Source: Batkoa obscura
Taxonomy: Eukaryota > Entomophthoromycota > Entomophthoromycetes > Entomophthorales > Batkoaceae
Assembly (NCBI GenBank): GCA_030770535.1
Contig: JASVEC010000010.1
Span: 496,001 to 560,000 of the forward strand
Direction: 5' to 3'
Length of the DNA: 64,000 nucleotides
Positions within the stretch are counted from its first letter, which is position 1. Every line of letters begins with the position of its first letter. The notes under the pieces were generated by a model that saw only the letters and a list, made by a program, of their open reading frames with translations, was not told where the DNA came from and made no database searches. Below are positions 34,405 through 46,012 of the stretch, one piece after another. A program made the translations under genes and the position numbers.

Positions 34405-37400
34405 ATGTCATCCGGTGATTCTATTAATAATAGCGATAATCAATCTAATGATAATCGAAATAACCAAACAATTGAGGTCTCCACTACTTCTAATTTAGTA
34501 GGTTATGATACTGAAGATGAAGAATTTCCAAATTATTATGATGTAATGGGAGATGATGAAGAAGGGACAAGATTTACTGAACATGAAGGTAGAGATTTAG
34601 TAGATCAAGATATGTCTAACAGAAGTGAAGATAGAGAAGGTAAGAGAAAAAAATAGTTTTAAATTCTTAATTTAATATTTAAAAGAACATAAGAAATAAT
34701 GTTAATCTACCCAATTTAGAACAATCAGAAAGCGAATTAACGGGTGAACGTCTTTTAGAAGTTACGGATATAAATGAATATGGAAATGGTGAATACTTTG
34801 ATTCTACAGACCAAGAAGACACAAGGATTACCGAAAATCAAGGTAGAAATTCAACTAACCAAAATGTGTCTAATAGAGAAGGTAACTAAGTAAAAATGGT
34901 TAAAAATTCAATTGAACATTGACACATCAAATTAATAGAAATTAACGCCGTAAACAGTCCAGAAGAGACCGAAAATCAACGAAGAATCCGAGCACTTGAG
35001 GATGTAATGAATTTTTCAGGTGACTTTGGAGGCTATATACTATCTAGTGAAGAACCTTTAGAAGAAGAAGAAGAAATAGGAGTTCATTATGAAGTCAATC
35101 CATCCATACAAGAAGAAAGCGAAGACTATGAGGAAGAAGAAGATAACAACGACCCTGATGGATATCAAGACCCAGATTGGATCGATGAAGAAATTGAAAT
35201 TGATTCGGATGGTTTTGAAATTGAAGAAATTGATGAAATGGAAGCTTTTATGTTTAACATGGGGCGCAGGTTTAAAAGATATACTAAAGAAGATAAGAAA
35301 GAAGTAGATAGAAAATTCAAAGAGTTGATCAAAAGACAAAGAAAAGAGAGTAAAGAGACATTCAATGATTTAGGGTTTTCAATGTTTGAAGAAGTTAATA
35401 GATGTTATGGAGATGATTTGACTCAATTTCCCTATCTCTCACAAAGACTTCTCTGGTCTAAAAAAGTAGGTGCAAATAATGTACCCAAATTAGCAATGAG
35501 TAAGGTGGGTTTAGATATTTTCAAATTGGAAATTTAAAATAATAGTAGCCTTAATAATAATAGGATTTGATACCCAATTCACGTGGTAGCCTAGTAAGAA
35601 GTTATAGTAATCGAGTTTATTCTGGACAATTTTCAGAGGATGGGTAATTTTATTTAGTCGTTTTAGCTTCAACAGTATTCGTATTAATTTATTATCCTTT
35701 GATTTTTAGTTCTTTTTTTTATTCTTGCTCTCAAGACTTTAAAGTAAGATTATTTAGTACAGATAAAGAAAACTTAGAAGAAGTAAAGGTAGTAAGAGCA
35801 GATATTGGTAAATTTCTTATCTAAATGCTTAAACTATATTTCTGATTTATTTTGTATTTATTTTAGGTCAATGGACAATTACAGGTAAATATAGAATCCA
35901 AATAAGATTAGAATAAATATTTATATAATTACAATTATAAGATGCTACGTTAAGCAGAAATAATAAATGGCTGGCATATTCTTCCATTGCACCCATTGCT
36001 TACTTAACCAGAACCGATGTTACGGACGATATTCAATCTAGATTGTCATTTTCAAATTCTAGAAGAGAAGAGTTTGGGGTAATAGAATTATGATTATTAT
36101 TTAAAACATAACAATAATAATGGTAATGATATTTTACTATAATTAGATATGGTCCTTAAGATTTTCATCAGATGGTAAAGAAATAGTAGCTGGTACCTCC
36201 AATCGATCAATCATGAGTAATTTATTAGCTAATATTAAAATACAAATTGACAGTACTTACAACTAATAATAAACAGTTCTTGATATTGAATCTAAAACAG
36301 TAGTATTTGATCAAAAAGGACATCGAGATGATGTTAATGCAGTATGCTTTGCAGACGATTCTTCACAAATTATGTTTTCAGGCTCAGATGATTCTTTAAT
36401 TAAAGTTTGGTAATTGATTTTTGTTATATTAAAAATAAAAAATAATACCGGTTTTTTTATAGGGACAGAAGATCAATGTATGGTAATGATTGTAGTCCAG
36501 CTGGTACTTTAGTTGGTCATACTGCTGGTTTAACTTTTGTTGCTTCTAAAGGGGATGGTAGATATTGTATTTCAAATTCAAAAGATCAAAGTATGAAATT
36601 ATGGGATATTAGGTAAACTATCATTTATTATACTATACTATTTAATTTAAATTATTTAATTATTCTATCTTGAATAGAAAATTAGTATCAGTAGACAGGT
36701 TTGATCTTACTTCTCATGTAGATAGTGTACTTCAATTTGATTATCGGTAACTTATTATTATTATTATTATTATAACTATAATTTATTCTTACTTTTAGTA
36801 TATTATCTTATCCTTTGAATAGCCCATTAACTCACCCAGATGATGTATCTGTAATGACATATAAAGGACATGAAGTATTATCTACATTAATAAGATGCCA
36901 TTTTTCACCAGCTGCTTCAACTGGACAAAAGTAATTTAGCTTCTGTTAAATTAAACCATTATCAATATTAATATTAACTAATATAATATTTGTATTAGAT
37001 ATTTATATACTGGGTCTTCAAATGGTAAAATACATATATATAATTTAGATGGTACTGTGGCTCAAATATTGGATACAAATGGAGCTATGAGAGGTAGTGA
37101 TGAGGGAATAATTAATTGTGGATTAAAGCAATATAGTGAAGAAAAACAACGTATATTACCACAAGAAGACAGCGATTTTTCTAGTCCAGAAAGAGAAAGA
37201 AGAAATCGAAGAAATGAAAGTAATCAAGCACCATTAGATCTTATTGCTGCTTTATTAGGTGGTAGAAGCAGTGGAAGTAGTAGAAGTAATAGAAGTGGTA
37301 ATTATTCTCATACTAAAAAAGTAGTTCGGGATGTTGCTTGGCATCCTAATTATCCAATAATTATTGCTTCTTGTTGGGATAGTGGTAAAGGCAGATTAAA

Positions 37401-37503
37401 TAAACACATATTTACAACGGATGCTAGAGGGAATGGTATGAGTCATAAAAGTGAAAGTAGATATCGTACTAGATCAAGAGCTAAAAATAGTCATAATTAT
37501 TAA
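34405..37503 (+). CDS. DCAF11: DCAF11/WDR23-like WD40 protein (CUL4-DDB1 substrate receptor)
   Basis: A dozen or so exons; the first six are 34405-34639, 34720-34881, 34939-35504, 35564-35643, 35710-35807 and 35867-35884. The N-terminal about 330 residues are very acidic and disordered (EEPLEEEEEIG, YEEEEDNNDPDGY). The WD part begins PNSRGSLVRSYSNRVYSGQF and runs through FFYSCSQDFKVRLF, then WSLRFSSDGKEIVAGTSNRS, then VNAVCFADDSSQIMFSGSDD, then GHTAGLTFVASKGDGRYCIS and SNSKDQSMKLWDIRK. WDIR and VWDRR are DWD-box sequences used to bind DDB1. DCAF11 recruits substrates to CRL4; in animals it restrains Nrf2/SKN-1. Late blade SHTKKVVRDVAWHPNYPIII is followed by an Arg/Ser-rich tail. The exon ending at 35504 uses a weak GTGGGT donor. 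Confidence 0.9.
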
Positions 37504-37669
37504 ATTTAAAGCTATGTATTGTATTATTTAGATTGTTATTAAAATTAGGATTTATTTTATTTTAAAAAAAAAGTAGAATCTGAAAAGTCATATAAAAGTA
37601 TATAAAATTGAAGATGAAAAAGAATAAAGAATAAGGAGAGGATAATAATAAGAATAAGTAAATTTTAAA

Positions 37670-39520
37670 TTAAACTTTAAAAGTAAGTTGTTTTGATGGT
37701 GTTGTTGTTGTTGATGATTTTAACAATTTGTTTTTAATATTTGAATTTAAATTTAATTCATTAATAATTTGATCAAATAATTGTAAATTTAAAGTAGCTA
37801 ATTTATATTGAAATTTAACTTTTTTTAATATCAAAAAATGATCTCGACATTTTTTTAAAGCTTTTGATAATCTCTTATTCATATTGGAGTTAGTTTCTAC
37901 TTGATCCAAATAGCGTAATATAAATATAAAACAAGCTGAAGTCATACCAACGGAACCATAAAAATTATAATTAATATTGAGTTTAATACCATATTCTAAT
38001 ACACAAGCGCATGCTTCTAATGCTTGATTTAATTGATCTTTATTGGGTTTAAAAGGTGTATAGGAAGTATGATGATGAGGTTGTTTGATTGGATTATATA
38101 AAGATAAAGAAAAATTAAAAAATTGAAAATAATGACAACGAAAAGCAATAGCATCAATACTTACTTGAATTATATTAATTTTATCTAAATCACCAATTAA
38201 ATTGGCTTTCAATTGATATAACTTTTGTAATATTTTGGAATTTTTCAATAATAATTTTTCAATTAATTGTTTGCATTGTAATTCATAATGAGATTTATCT
38301 TGTTTGCGATCTACTATTTTTTCTTTTAATTTGGCTAATTCAAATAAATACAAATTAAAATAAGCTAAACATTGATTAAAATGAATTGAACAAATTTCAA
38401 TTAATTTACTTAATGAAATTGTATTAATTGGTAATTGATTAAAATAATTCAAGTATCTTTTTAATGACTTATTAGGCTGAAATTGAATATCATTCATTAA
38501 TAATACATTATTCATTAAGGGTGAAAAATTAACATAAAACATTAAAGAGTTATAAGTTAACATTCTTTCTAATTGAACTTTTGGATGTAAATTAGGTTGA
38601 GGTAAATGTAATCCAATATTATGGGCTATTTTCAATGCAATTGATGCTAATGAGTATTGTATTTTATTTATAAATCCAATATTATTAATACCCATTAATA
38701 ATATAACTATTGCTTGAACTGTATTTAATTTAATTTTTAATCTATTAAAAGATAACAGATATTGAATTTGTGCTGTTAAATTATCAATCAAAGACGAAAT
38801 AAAAGGATCGGAGTCCATCAGTAATAGCCCACTTAAATAAATTGAATAATTTAATAACTTACTTCGAGTTGACTGAAGATAAATGCTTTCAATTGTAATT
38901 GGACTAAATAAATTGGGATTTCTTAAAAATGTTTGTTTAGCTTGATTTAATATAATTGGTAGCCGTGGTAAATTAATACGAAACATCTTTAATGGATGAA
39001 ATTCTTGTTTTTCAATGCCTTTGTCATCATTCAATAATTTAGTTAAGGTCATAAATAACTTTAAATCCTTATTTTTACTGCTTAAATCAGGAAATTGTAA
39101 TAGAGTTAATAAATTAATAATTCGATATCTTTTAGGTGCATTATCTGAACTTAATTGAACAATTGATAGAGCATGAATCTTTTCATTAGGTACAACAAAT
39201 TGAACATTTTGTGTATAACTTATTAATTGTTCGTTTTTATCATTTTCATCATTATTTTTTTCTTTATCTGATTTATTATCCATTCTAAAATTAAATGAAT
39301 TTTGGTCCATGGCCATTGTACGTAATTTATTTCTTTGTAATTTTCTTAAATAAGTACATTTTATTCCACCTTTTTCACAGTTATCGCAGGTAGGATATGT
39401 TCGATCACAGCCCTTTCTTTTTTTTGCACATTGATCACACCGATTCAACGAAGCTCTTGGCTTTAATTTGGATGTATCCGTTGAAATAATGGTTTCATGC
39501 ATTGTTGTTTGTAATTTCAA
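37670..39520 (-). CDS. Zn2Cys6 zinc-cluster transcription factor
   Basis: Intronless 616-aa frame. Residues 28-56 contain the six-cysteine cluster RCDQCAKKRKGCDRTYPTCD then NCEKGGIKCTYL, with spacing CX2CX6CX5CX2CX6C as in Gal4-type factors, followed by a basic linker. The rest is helical and Leu/Ile/Asn-rich with the fungal middle homology layout (SIYLSGLLLMDSDPFISSLI, then HNIGLHLPQPNLHP). Most resembles the regulator-like protein at 56614-58155, which lacks the cluster. Targets are unknown. The first ATG at 39520 or the internal one at 39502 (MHETII) could be used. Confidence 0.92.
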   Translation of the reverse strand: MKLQTTMHETIISTDTSKLKPRASLNRCDQCAKKRKGCDRTYPTCDNCEKGGIKCTYLRKLQRNKLRTMAMDQNSFNFRMDNKSDKEKNNDENDKNEQLISYTQNVQFVVPNEKIHALSIVQLSSDNAPKRYRIINLLTLLQFPDLSSKNKDLKLFMTLTKLLNDDKGIEKQEFHPLKMFRINLPRLPIILNQAKQTFLRNPNLFSPITIESIYLQSTRSKLLNYSIYLSGLLLMDSDPFISSLIDNLTAQIQYLLSFNRLKIKLNTVQAIVILLMGINNIGFINKIQYSLASIALKIAHNIGLHLPQPNLHPKVQLERMLTYNSLMFYVNFSPLMNNVLLMNDIQFQPNKSLKRYLNYFNQLPINTISLSKLIEICSIHFNQCLAYFNLYLFELAKLKEKIVDRKQDKSHYELQCKQLIEKLLLKNSKILQKLYQLKANLIGDLDKINIIQVSIDAIAFRCHYFQFFNFSLSLYNPIKQPHHHTSYTPFKPNKDQLNQALEACACVLEYGIKLNINYNFYGSVGMTSACFIFILRYLDQVETNSNMNKRLSKALKKCRDHFLILKKVKFQYKLATLNLQLFDQIINELNLNSNIKNKLLKSSTTTTPSKQLTFKV

Positions 39521-41130
39521 TATTGTTTAAATATAAGAGAAATTTAATAAAAATTAGAAAGTTAAAAAAAGATGAAGTAATAAAAATTCACTTTCTTTTT
39601 TTTAACTTGACATTTTGGTGCTTAATTGAAACCAAAATCTTCATAAATATAAAACAGTAAATGGGAAGATTTGGGAGTGATCAAATGAAAATAATATTGG
39701 TACTTGAAGAGCTCAATTACCATTTTAATTGGCTAGATCTTTATCTTAACTGAGTTTATTGGTCAAATATTAAAATGAGCAAAAAGTATTCTTGAATTTT
39801 TTTATTTAGAATGATTAAGGGATGGCCTAATTAAGCCAACTATTTTATTAACATTTAAGATTGGAATTGAAATTTGTGCTAACTTTTTTGGGACATAATA
39901 ATAAATAATTACCACTTTTTATTCATTTTGAAATTGATTAGCTAATAAAGAATTACAAATAAATTATAGTCTAAATAGCCAATATTGTTTAATATTGTTA
40001 TTAAATAAAGTAGATTAAAAATTATAAAAACAAATAATAAATTATAAATTATAAATTATAAGGGTTTAATCTCTTTTTTAATGTTTTAATGTTTTAATGA
40101 TTACTATTATATTACCCTTGTAGCAGCGGTATTTTTACTTAAGAACTACTAAATTTAGTCATTATAATAAAAAATTTAAGTAAAAATCAAGATTTTTATA
40201 TTGAGGTATTTACTTTTTAAATGATATAACATTAATTCCAATTAATTAAATGTTGAATTAAAAAATCAGAATGTTAACAATTTGTTAGTATTAAATTTAA
40301 TTTAATATATAAAAATTGTAATTATTAATAAGTAATAATCTAAATAGCGAGATACAATATTAGATGCAGTATTAAAAAATAATAACTCGCAATTTAAAGA
40401 ACTACATAAAATGAGAAAGAGATTGTTTATGTTTTTTTAAAAACAAATAGATCATTAGTATTCATTATTTACCCCCAATTACTATTTATAACAATAAAAT
40501 GACACAGTATTTTTCATAGCTCTGAGTATTGACAAAACCAGTATATAATGTTATTTTTTAATATACAAAATCAATATTTTAACAGAAGATTGAAATTTAC
40601 GAATTACTTTAAATGTTGATTCATTATATTTAGTAATTATTTTACTATTTTTAATACTATCATGAAAACATATCATATTCATTATAAAATTTTCATAAGC
40701 TTTTAAAAAGCCTAGAATTGTGGAAATAGAATAATTTTAAATTCTATAATTTCATAAGCTAATAAGTTCGGATTATTAATATCAAAACTACTGCGACTTA
40801 ATACTATTTATAATATTTAATATTCGGTTAATTATCGCTTTTATTTACTCAATTTTTTTAAAAGTATAAATGAATGATCTAAGTGTATATTAGTTGATTT
40901 TGGTAATTGGGTAATCGTTATTCCCTTTAGAAAAAAAATAAAATGTAAATATATTTTTAGTACTTAATATTATTTATCAGGGTTGAAGTTTTAATAGGGA
41001 ACAGTATTAATTGATAATGAATAAAAGTTAATTGTTATTGGTTTATTGATAGTTGAAATTCATAGAATTAAATGAGTAGTAGGTTTTTTAGATAACAATA
41101 AGCAATAACAAAATGAATATAATTTTCGTT

Positions 41131-41233
41131 ATATAGAGGTGTATTTTTTAAGAATCTTACTAATAATCTTTCTGCTCAAATAGTGCTCAAAAAATGGAAA
41201 AAGTAATGAGACTAAAAAAACATCCCCATGTAT
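41131..41233 (-). repeat. MITE copy 10
   Basis: Starts ATATAGAGGTGTATTTTTTA, core TGCTCAAATAGTGCTCAAAA, ends ACATCCCCATGTA. Confidence 0.82.
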
Positions 41234-41621
41234 TAAATTTTTTAATATAATAATCATTTATTTTCTAAATATTTATTAAAATAAATCAAACTTTCAAAAA
41301 TCTATTAGAGGCTCTCTTCAAGATAATATCTTTTTACTTTTAAATTTATAGTTGTTAAAATAACATTAAAACACTAAATATATATAGCTCAATTTTTATT
41401 TTATTTTTTCAAACTTTTGTATTTTAGATTTTAATTGCTATAATTGAAATTAATCCAAAATTCAAGCATCAAAAAACCTACTATATGAGTAATATAGTTT
41501 AAAATTTTACATCTTATAAGATTTTAAACAAAATAAAATAACTTACTTAATATACAATTTAGAATACTTAAATATACCAAAAGTTTAATGTGTTCGAAAA
41601 GTGTAAAACTGAAGATTTTTA

Positions 41622-41726
41622 ATATAAGAAGAGGCTATTTTCAATTTCATTATTTTTTCTAGTTTTTAAACACCCTCAAGGGGAAAGGTAATAGGAAATC
41701 TCATAGAAAAAAAACACCCTTATGTA
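41622..41726 (+). repeat. MITE copy 11
   Basis: Diverged: TTTCAATTTCATTATTTTTT then CACCCTCAAGGGGAAAGG. Directly followed by copy 12 in opposite orientation. Confidence 0.7.
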
Positions 41727-41826
41727 TGGAGATCCATTTTTGTGTTTGAGGATTTTACTAACAAAATTTTCACTCAAGTAGCATTTAAAAGATGAAAAAA
41801 ACGATGAAGCCAAAAAAAGCTCATAT
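41727..41826 (-). repeat. MITE copy 12
   Basis: Starts GTATGGAGATCCATTTTTGT, core CACTCAAGTAGCATTTAAAA, ends AAAGCTCATATTTA. Abuts copy 11, sharing the junction TATGTATGGAG. Confidence 0.75.
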
Positions 41827-42969
41827 TTAAAAAAGATTTAAAATTTTAATACTGTTTAAATAAATGGTATTAAAAGGGGTTTTATAATATTGATATAGTA
41901 TCTCAACTATATAAAGCTTGATATTTAAAATAATTTATATAAAACTAATAAAAAAAGTAAAGAATTATATATTTTTTAGTTGAAAATTAGTTAATATCAA
42001 AAACGAAATTTAAATGTATATGCTTTATTTAGCTATTAATAGTTCTATTATAATCATAGGTATCAAAATAAATTATAAAACCATCACTAGATTTGTTGTG
42101 AAAATCTATATTAATGTAATGGTTTTGATTTCAAGTAACTTTAAGTGGAAGATTTAAAACTATATAATTGAAAAGTAGAAAACATTAAGCTTGAAATATA
42201 AAATTTTAGGCAAAGCATGTATTTGTATATACAGTTTTTAGAAAAAGTTTGGAAAAAAGTGGAAAAATTTTACTTGGGAAAAATAAGAAGGAAAATGATT
42301 ACTACTATTTGTTTTTTTAGTGGCATCAGGTCTTTAAAGATGCAAAAGACCTGGGCTTTTAATGTTATTAAATCTAATATCCGTTAAGATAAGAAATTTT
42401 GCTACACTAAATTAGAAACATTTATTCTGGGCAGATATCCTTAATTAAAATTCTCACATTAATAATAAAATTTCTAAATTTAGAAAACTAAATTAACATT
42501 GCAAATCAATTTATGCGATTTCTCATAAAATAAAATTAGTTACTTAAAATGTCAACTATTTACAACTAATTTATAATTTTATTAAACAGTCAAAAACCTC
42601 CTTGGGATTATATACTTAAATATAGTATTATTTGAAACAAAAGCTTATTTTATTATAGAAACGACAGAGTTTTAGGGACCATTATATAAAATAATTTTAA
42701 TAAAATATCACTGTTTTTAATTTTATTTTTTAACCCTCAAAGTCTTGAAAACCTAAGTGTTTTATTTGATTAATATCTTATGGTTTGATTATTTTAGCTA
42801 CTTTTAATCAAAAAAATTACTGTAATGCTTTTAATAATATCGACATAAAAATACTTATTCTACTACAGTAATATCACAAAATCTCCATTTCAATTAATCG
42901 GGTTGAAATTTCACTTTTATTTTTAACAGGAATTTAATTAAGACCGACTATTCTGAAAACAGTTATATT

Positions 42970-43270
42970 AATCTATTCTTTAAGCATAAACAGTATTGTA
43001 AGTAAAGCCAACAAAGTAAGATCCTAAGCTGAATCCAGAATAATTTTAGAATTTTTAATTAGAATCCGAACTTAAAGCAGACGCTTAACATAACTCCGAT
43101 TATATTTTGAATTACAATTTGAAAAATATATACAAAATATCCTTTCAAGTATTAAAGTTTAAACAATAGAGTATTAAACTTCTGAGCAATTCCAACAACA
43201 TAGACTTTTAGTCAAAGACAACTCAGACTACTTTGAACAAGTATCAATCTATTCATAAGTTGCTATCATA
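42970..43270 (+). repeat. Diverged upstream homology block of SDR copy 2
   Basis: Aligns by eye with the reverse complement of 29700-30020: shared CTAA-CTGAATC, AACATAACTCCGA, TTTAAACA-CAGAGT and GAACAAGTA landmarks in the same order. About 1.9 kb of MITE and composite-repeat DNA now separates it from the SDR gene at 45244. Confidence 0.5.
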
Positions 43271-43493
43271 AGAGATTCTAGCTTAATCTTAGCATTTTTG
43301 CCCTTATTTAGAAATTATGAAATATTATGTTATAATTCATTATTAGAGTTGTAAAAATAGTAGTTGAGAGTTAAGTTATAAGTATAGGTTGGAATTGGGT
43401 AACTAAAAATGCATCTTATAGTATTAACTGAATATAACTAATATCAAATAAAATGGATTATGAGATTAGAGCTCTAAATTTAAAATGACTGTT

Positions 43494-43579
43494 ATGTATG
43501 GGGATGTTTTTTGGTTTCATTACCTTTTCTATTTTTAAGCACTATTTCAGCAGAAAGGTTATCAGTAGAATAAAAATAT
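43494..43579 (+). repeat. MITE copy 13 (3' truncated)
   Basis: Starts GTATGGGGATGTTTTTTGGT, core AAGCACTATTTCAGCAGAAA; interrupted at about 43579 by copy 14. Confidence 0.8.
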
Positions 43580-43686
43580 ATATGGGAGTGTCTTTTTTGA
43601 CTTCATTATTTTTTCCATTTTTTAAGTGCTATTTAAGTGGAAATTTTGTTAATAAGATTCTTAAATACAAAAATACATCCCCATAT
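43580..43686 (+). repeat. MITE copy 14
   Basis: Starts ATATGGGAGTGTCTTTTTTG, core TTAAGTGCTATTTAAGTGGA, ends ATACATCCCCATATC. Looks inserted in copy 13 and abuts the composite repeat copy 2. Confidence 0.85.
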
Positions 43687-43689
43687 CTT

Positions 43690-44816
43690 CATATGTGGAA
43701 ATGTCCAAACTAGTTTCATTTTTTCATCCAATTTTTGAAAATTTTATATCTTAAAACTTTGCTTAAAATTCTGTAAAAATAAATTCTTTATTAATAAGTA
43801 AAAGTACTTAACACAGTTTTAAATTATTTTGTTGATTTATTATAATTTATAACATAAGTTGGTGGAATTTCTATTAAATTTAATAGAAACTACTGGGTTA
43901 TCAAGGATTTTGATAATATAAGCTATATATTGATACTAATCAAAGTTGTAATATGTAAATAAATACATATTTCCATAAAAACTTCATTGAGAAATATTTA
44001 CTATTGGCTGCTTTATAGCTAACATTGCAGATTTGTTATTAAATAAACAAACTGTCTTAATTTCATAGTTACATTATTAATATATCATTAAGTTAATAAA
44101 TGCTTGTATAAAAAGAAGTGGTTAGCCTTGAAACTATAATTAACCATCTTTATGTAATACAATCAATATAATAATAGTTCCCATCTATTATTATAACTAC
44201 TTGCTTAATAAATTTTTAATTCTTAAATTTCCTGTTATTTTTATAAAATAAACTGGGGTTTATCTTACAATTTCTTCATTTTTTATAAACTTTATAACTT
44301 TAGTCGTAATTATATCTTTTTTTTTTAATCTGTCAGATACTGAATAAATGTGAAATATCGCTTTGTCAGCACCATGATTGATTATAAAATAATCACTTAA
44401 GTTGTTATGTTTTCGAGCTTAGAGACAATCAATCCCATACTCTTACTTTGATTTGCTATGAGAATTTTTAACTTCGTCCCGAAAAATACTATTCTCTCGT
44501 TTGATATTCGTACTTGTCGGAGTATAAGAGAGATTCTTCAACACAAAAACCCGAGGCTTTTTAACTGAATCGTTTCTTTATATCATACCTTTAATAAAGC
44601 CATTTGATTTTTCTGATAACATTTTATGTAGATTTCACAGCAGTATTGTCTATTCTATTTGCCTTACATAGTCTATAGCATATTACGTAGCATTCTTCAT
44701 AACCCAAGTTTATCTTATTCACATAAACTAAGACCTTTCGGCTTACAGCATAGTCAACCAAGCAATAACTACTTTCGATTCCAATCACTGAGTACCAGAT
44801 TTCACAGTGTGCTTCT
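43690..44816. repeat. Composite dispersed repeat, copy 2
   Basis: Homologous to 2157-3995 with about 700 bp less in the middle and without a clear left 27-bp arm; the right arm (TGTGAAATATCGCTTTGTCA) is at about 44349. The minus-strand reading shared with copy 1 is longer here: SSYCLVDYAVSRKVLVYVNK then INLGYEECYVICYRLCKANR. Family not recognised. Confidence 0.65.
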
Positions 44817-45191
44817 ACCTATTGTATTAAATTTTAAAAAAAAATTCATCTCGAAGTTTTTTTATAGAAGGCTATATTCTGTTTTTATTTCAATAAAAAA
44901 TAAAATAACTACACGTTTATATATTATATATTTATTAAATATTTAATAAAAATAAAATAATTAAAACAAGTTTTTTTAAGTTAAATTTTTATACTTAATT
45001 TTAAGCCTTTTAAGTTTAACTAATCATGCATTAAGGACTTACAAATTTGAAAACTCAATTTGGATTAATTTTTAATTAAGTTCTGAAACTAAGACATCAC
45101 CATATATTAAATCCTTCTAAATAAAGTCAAAGTATACTAAAATCAATTTATAAGACCTTTTAAAATGATGATATCAATATAAACCATCAAG

Positions 45192-45199
45192 TATAAATA
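45192..45199 (+). promoter_or_regulatory. TATA box of SDR copy 2
   Basis: TATAAATA, 45-52 bp before the ATG, same position as in copy 1. Confidence 0.5.
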
Positions 45200-45243
45200 C
45201 CTCAATGTTAACCAAGTAATAATAATAAAAATCAAAAATCAAA

Positions 45244-45981
45244 ATGAGTTTAAATAACAAAGTAGCTTTCATCACTGGTTCTAGTAAGAATATGGGTCGT
45301 TCCTTTGCTGAGCATTTAGCCAAAGAGGGTGCCAAATTGGTTGTTCATTACCATAGTGACAATTCTCGTGCAGCAGCTGAAGAGGTAGCAGCACTCTCTA
45401 GTGACTCTTTAATCGTCCAAGGTGACCTCACTAAAGTCAATGTAATCAAAGATATCTTTCAAAAGATCACTGCTAAATATGGAGGTGTAGATATCGTCAT
45501 CAACAACGCTGGAGAAGTCTTAAAGAAACCATTTATTGATATTTCTGAAGAAGAGTATGACCGAGTCTTTGGTATCAATTCTAAAGCAGCCTTTTTTGTT
45601 ATGCAAGAAGCTGCTAGATGCATCAATGATAATGGACGTATTATTAACATGGGCACTTCATTATTGGCTGTTACCACCCCATTCTATTCAGCTTATGCAG
45701 GCTCTAAATCTGCCTTAGAACATTTTACTAGAGCCTTGGCAAAGGAATTAGGTCACAGAGGTGTTACTGTTAATACCGTAGCCCCAGGTCCTATTGATAC
45801 TAGTTTTTTCCATGGACAGGAGTCAAAAGAATCAGTTGAAATGTTTACAAATATGACACCAGCTAAAAGACTAGGACTTGTAGAAGATGTATTACCAGTA
45901 GTTGAGTTTTTAGTTTCTGATAAGGCTAAATGGGTCAATGCTCAAACTATTTTTGTTAATGGTGCTCTCATTACTCGCTAG
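45244..45981 (+). CDS. Short-chain dehydrogenase/reductase, copy 2
   Basis: 245 aa, identical to the product of 28902-29639, including every synonymous position I could compare. All SDR motifs are intact (TGSSKNMG, NNAG, Ser of GTSLLA, YAGSK, PGPIDT), so it is not a pseudogene on sequence grounds. About 55 bp of promoter with the TATA box is shared with copy 1; beyond that this copy is preceded by MITE and composite-repeat DNA, so distal control could differ between copies. Single exon, TAG stop. Confidence 0.95.
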   Translation: MSLNNKVAFITGSSKNMGRSFAEHLAKEGAKLVVHYHSDNSRAAAEEVAALSSDSLIVQGDLTKVNVIKDIFQKITAKYGGVDIVINNAGEVLKKPFIDISEEEYDRVFGINSKAAFFVMQEAARCINDNGRIINMGTSLLAVTTPFYSAYAGSKSALEHFTRALAKELGHRGVTVNTVAPGPIDTSFFHGQESKESVEMFTNMTPAKRLGLVEDVLPVVEFLVSDKAKWVNAQTIFVNGALITR

Positions 45982-46012
45982 GATTGATTGAAAAATAAAC
46001 CATTTATTATAT

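Larger units (their letters stand above)
39521..42969. other. Gene-poor intergenic region with three MITEs
   Basis: Very AT-rich. Short tandem stretches AAATTAT at about 40030-40058 and TTTTAATG at about 40078-40100. No gene or RNA recognised. Confidence 0.5.
45185..46012 (+). repeat. Inverted duplication unit, copy 2 (SDR)
   Basis: Matches 28871-29697 in inverted orientation. One difference is visible in the 55-bp 5' flank and several in the 30-bp 3' flank, none in the 738-bp CDS. Confidence 0.85.
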
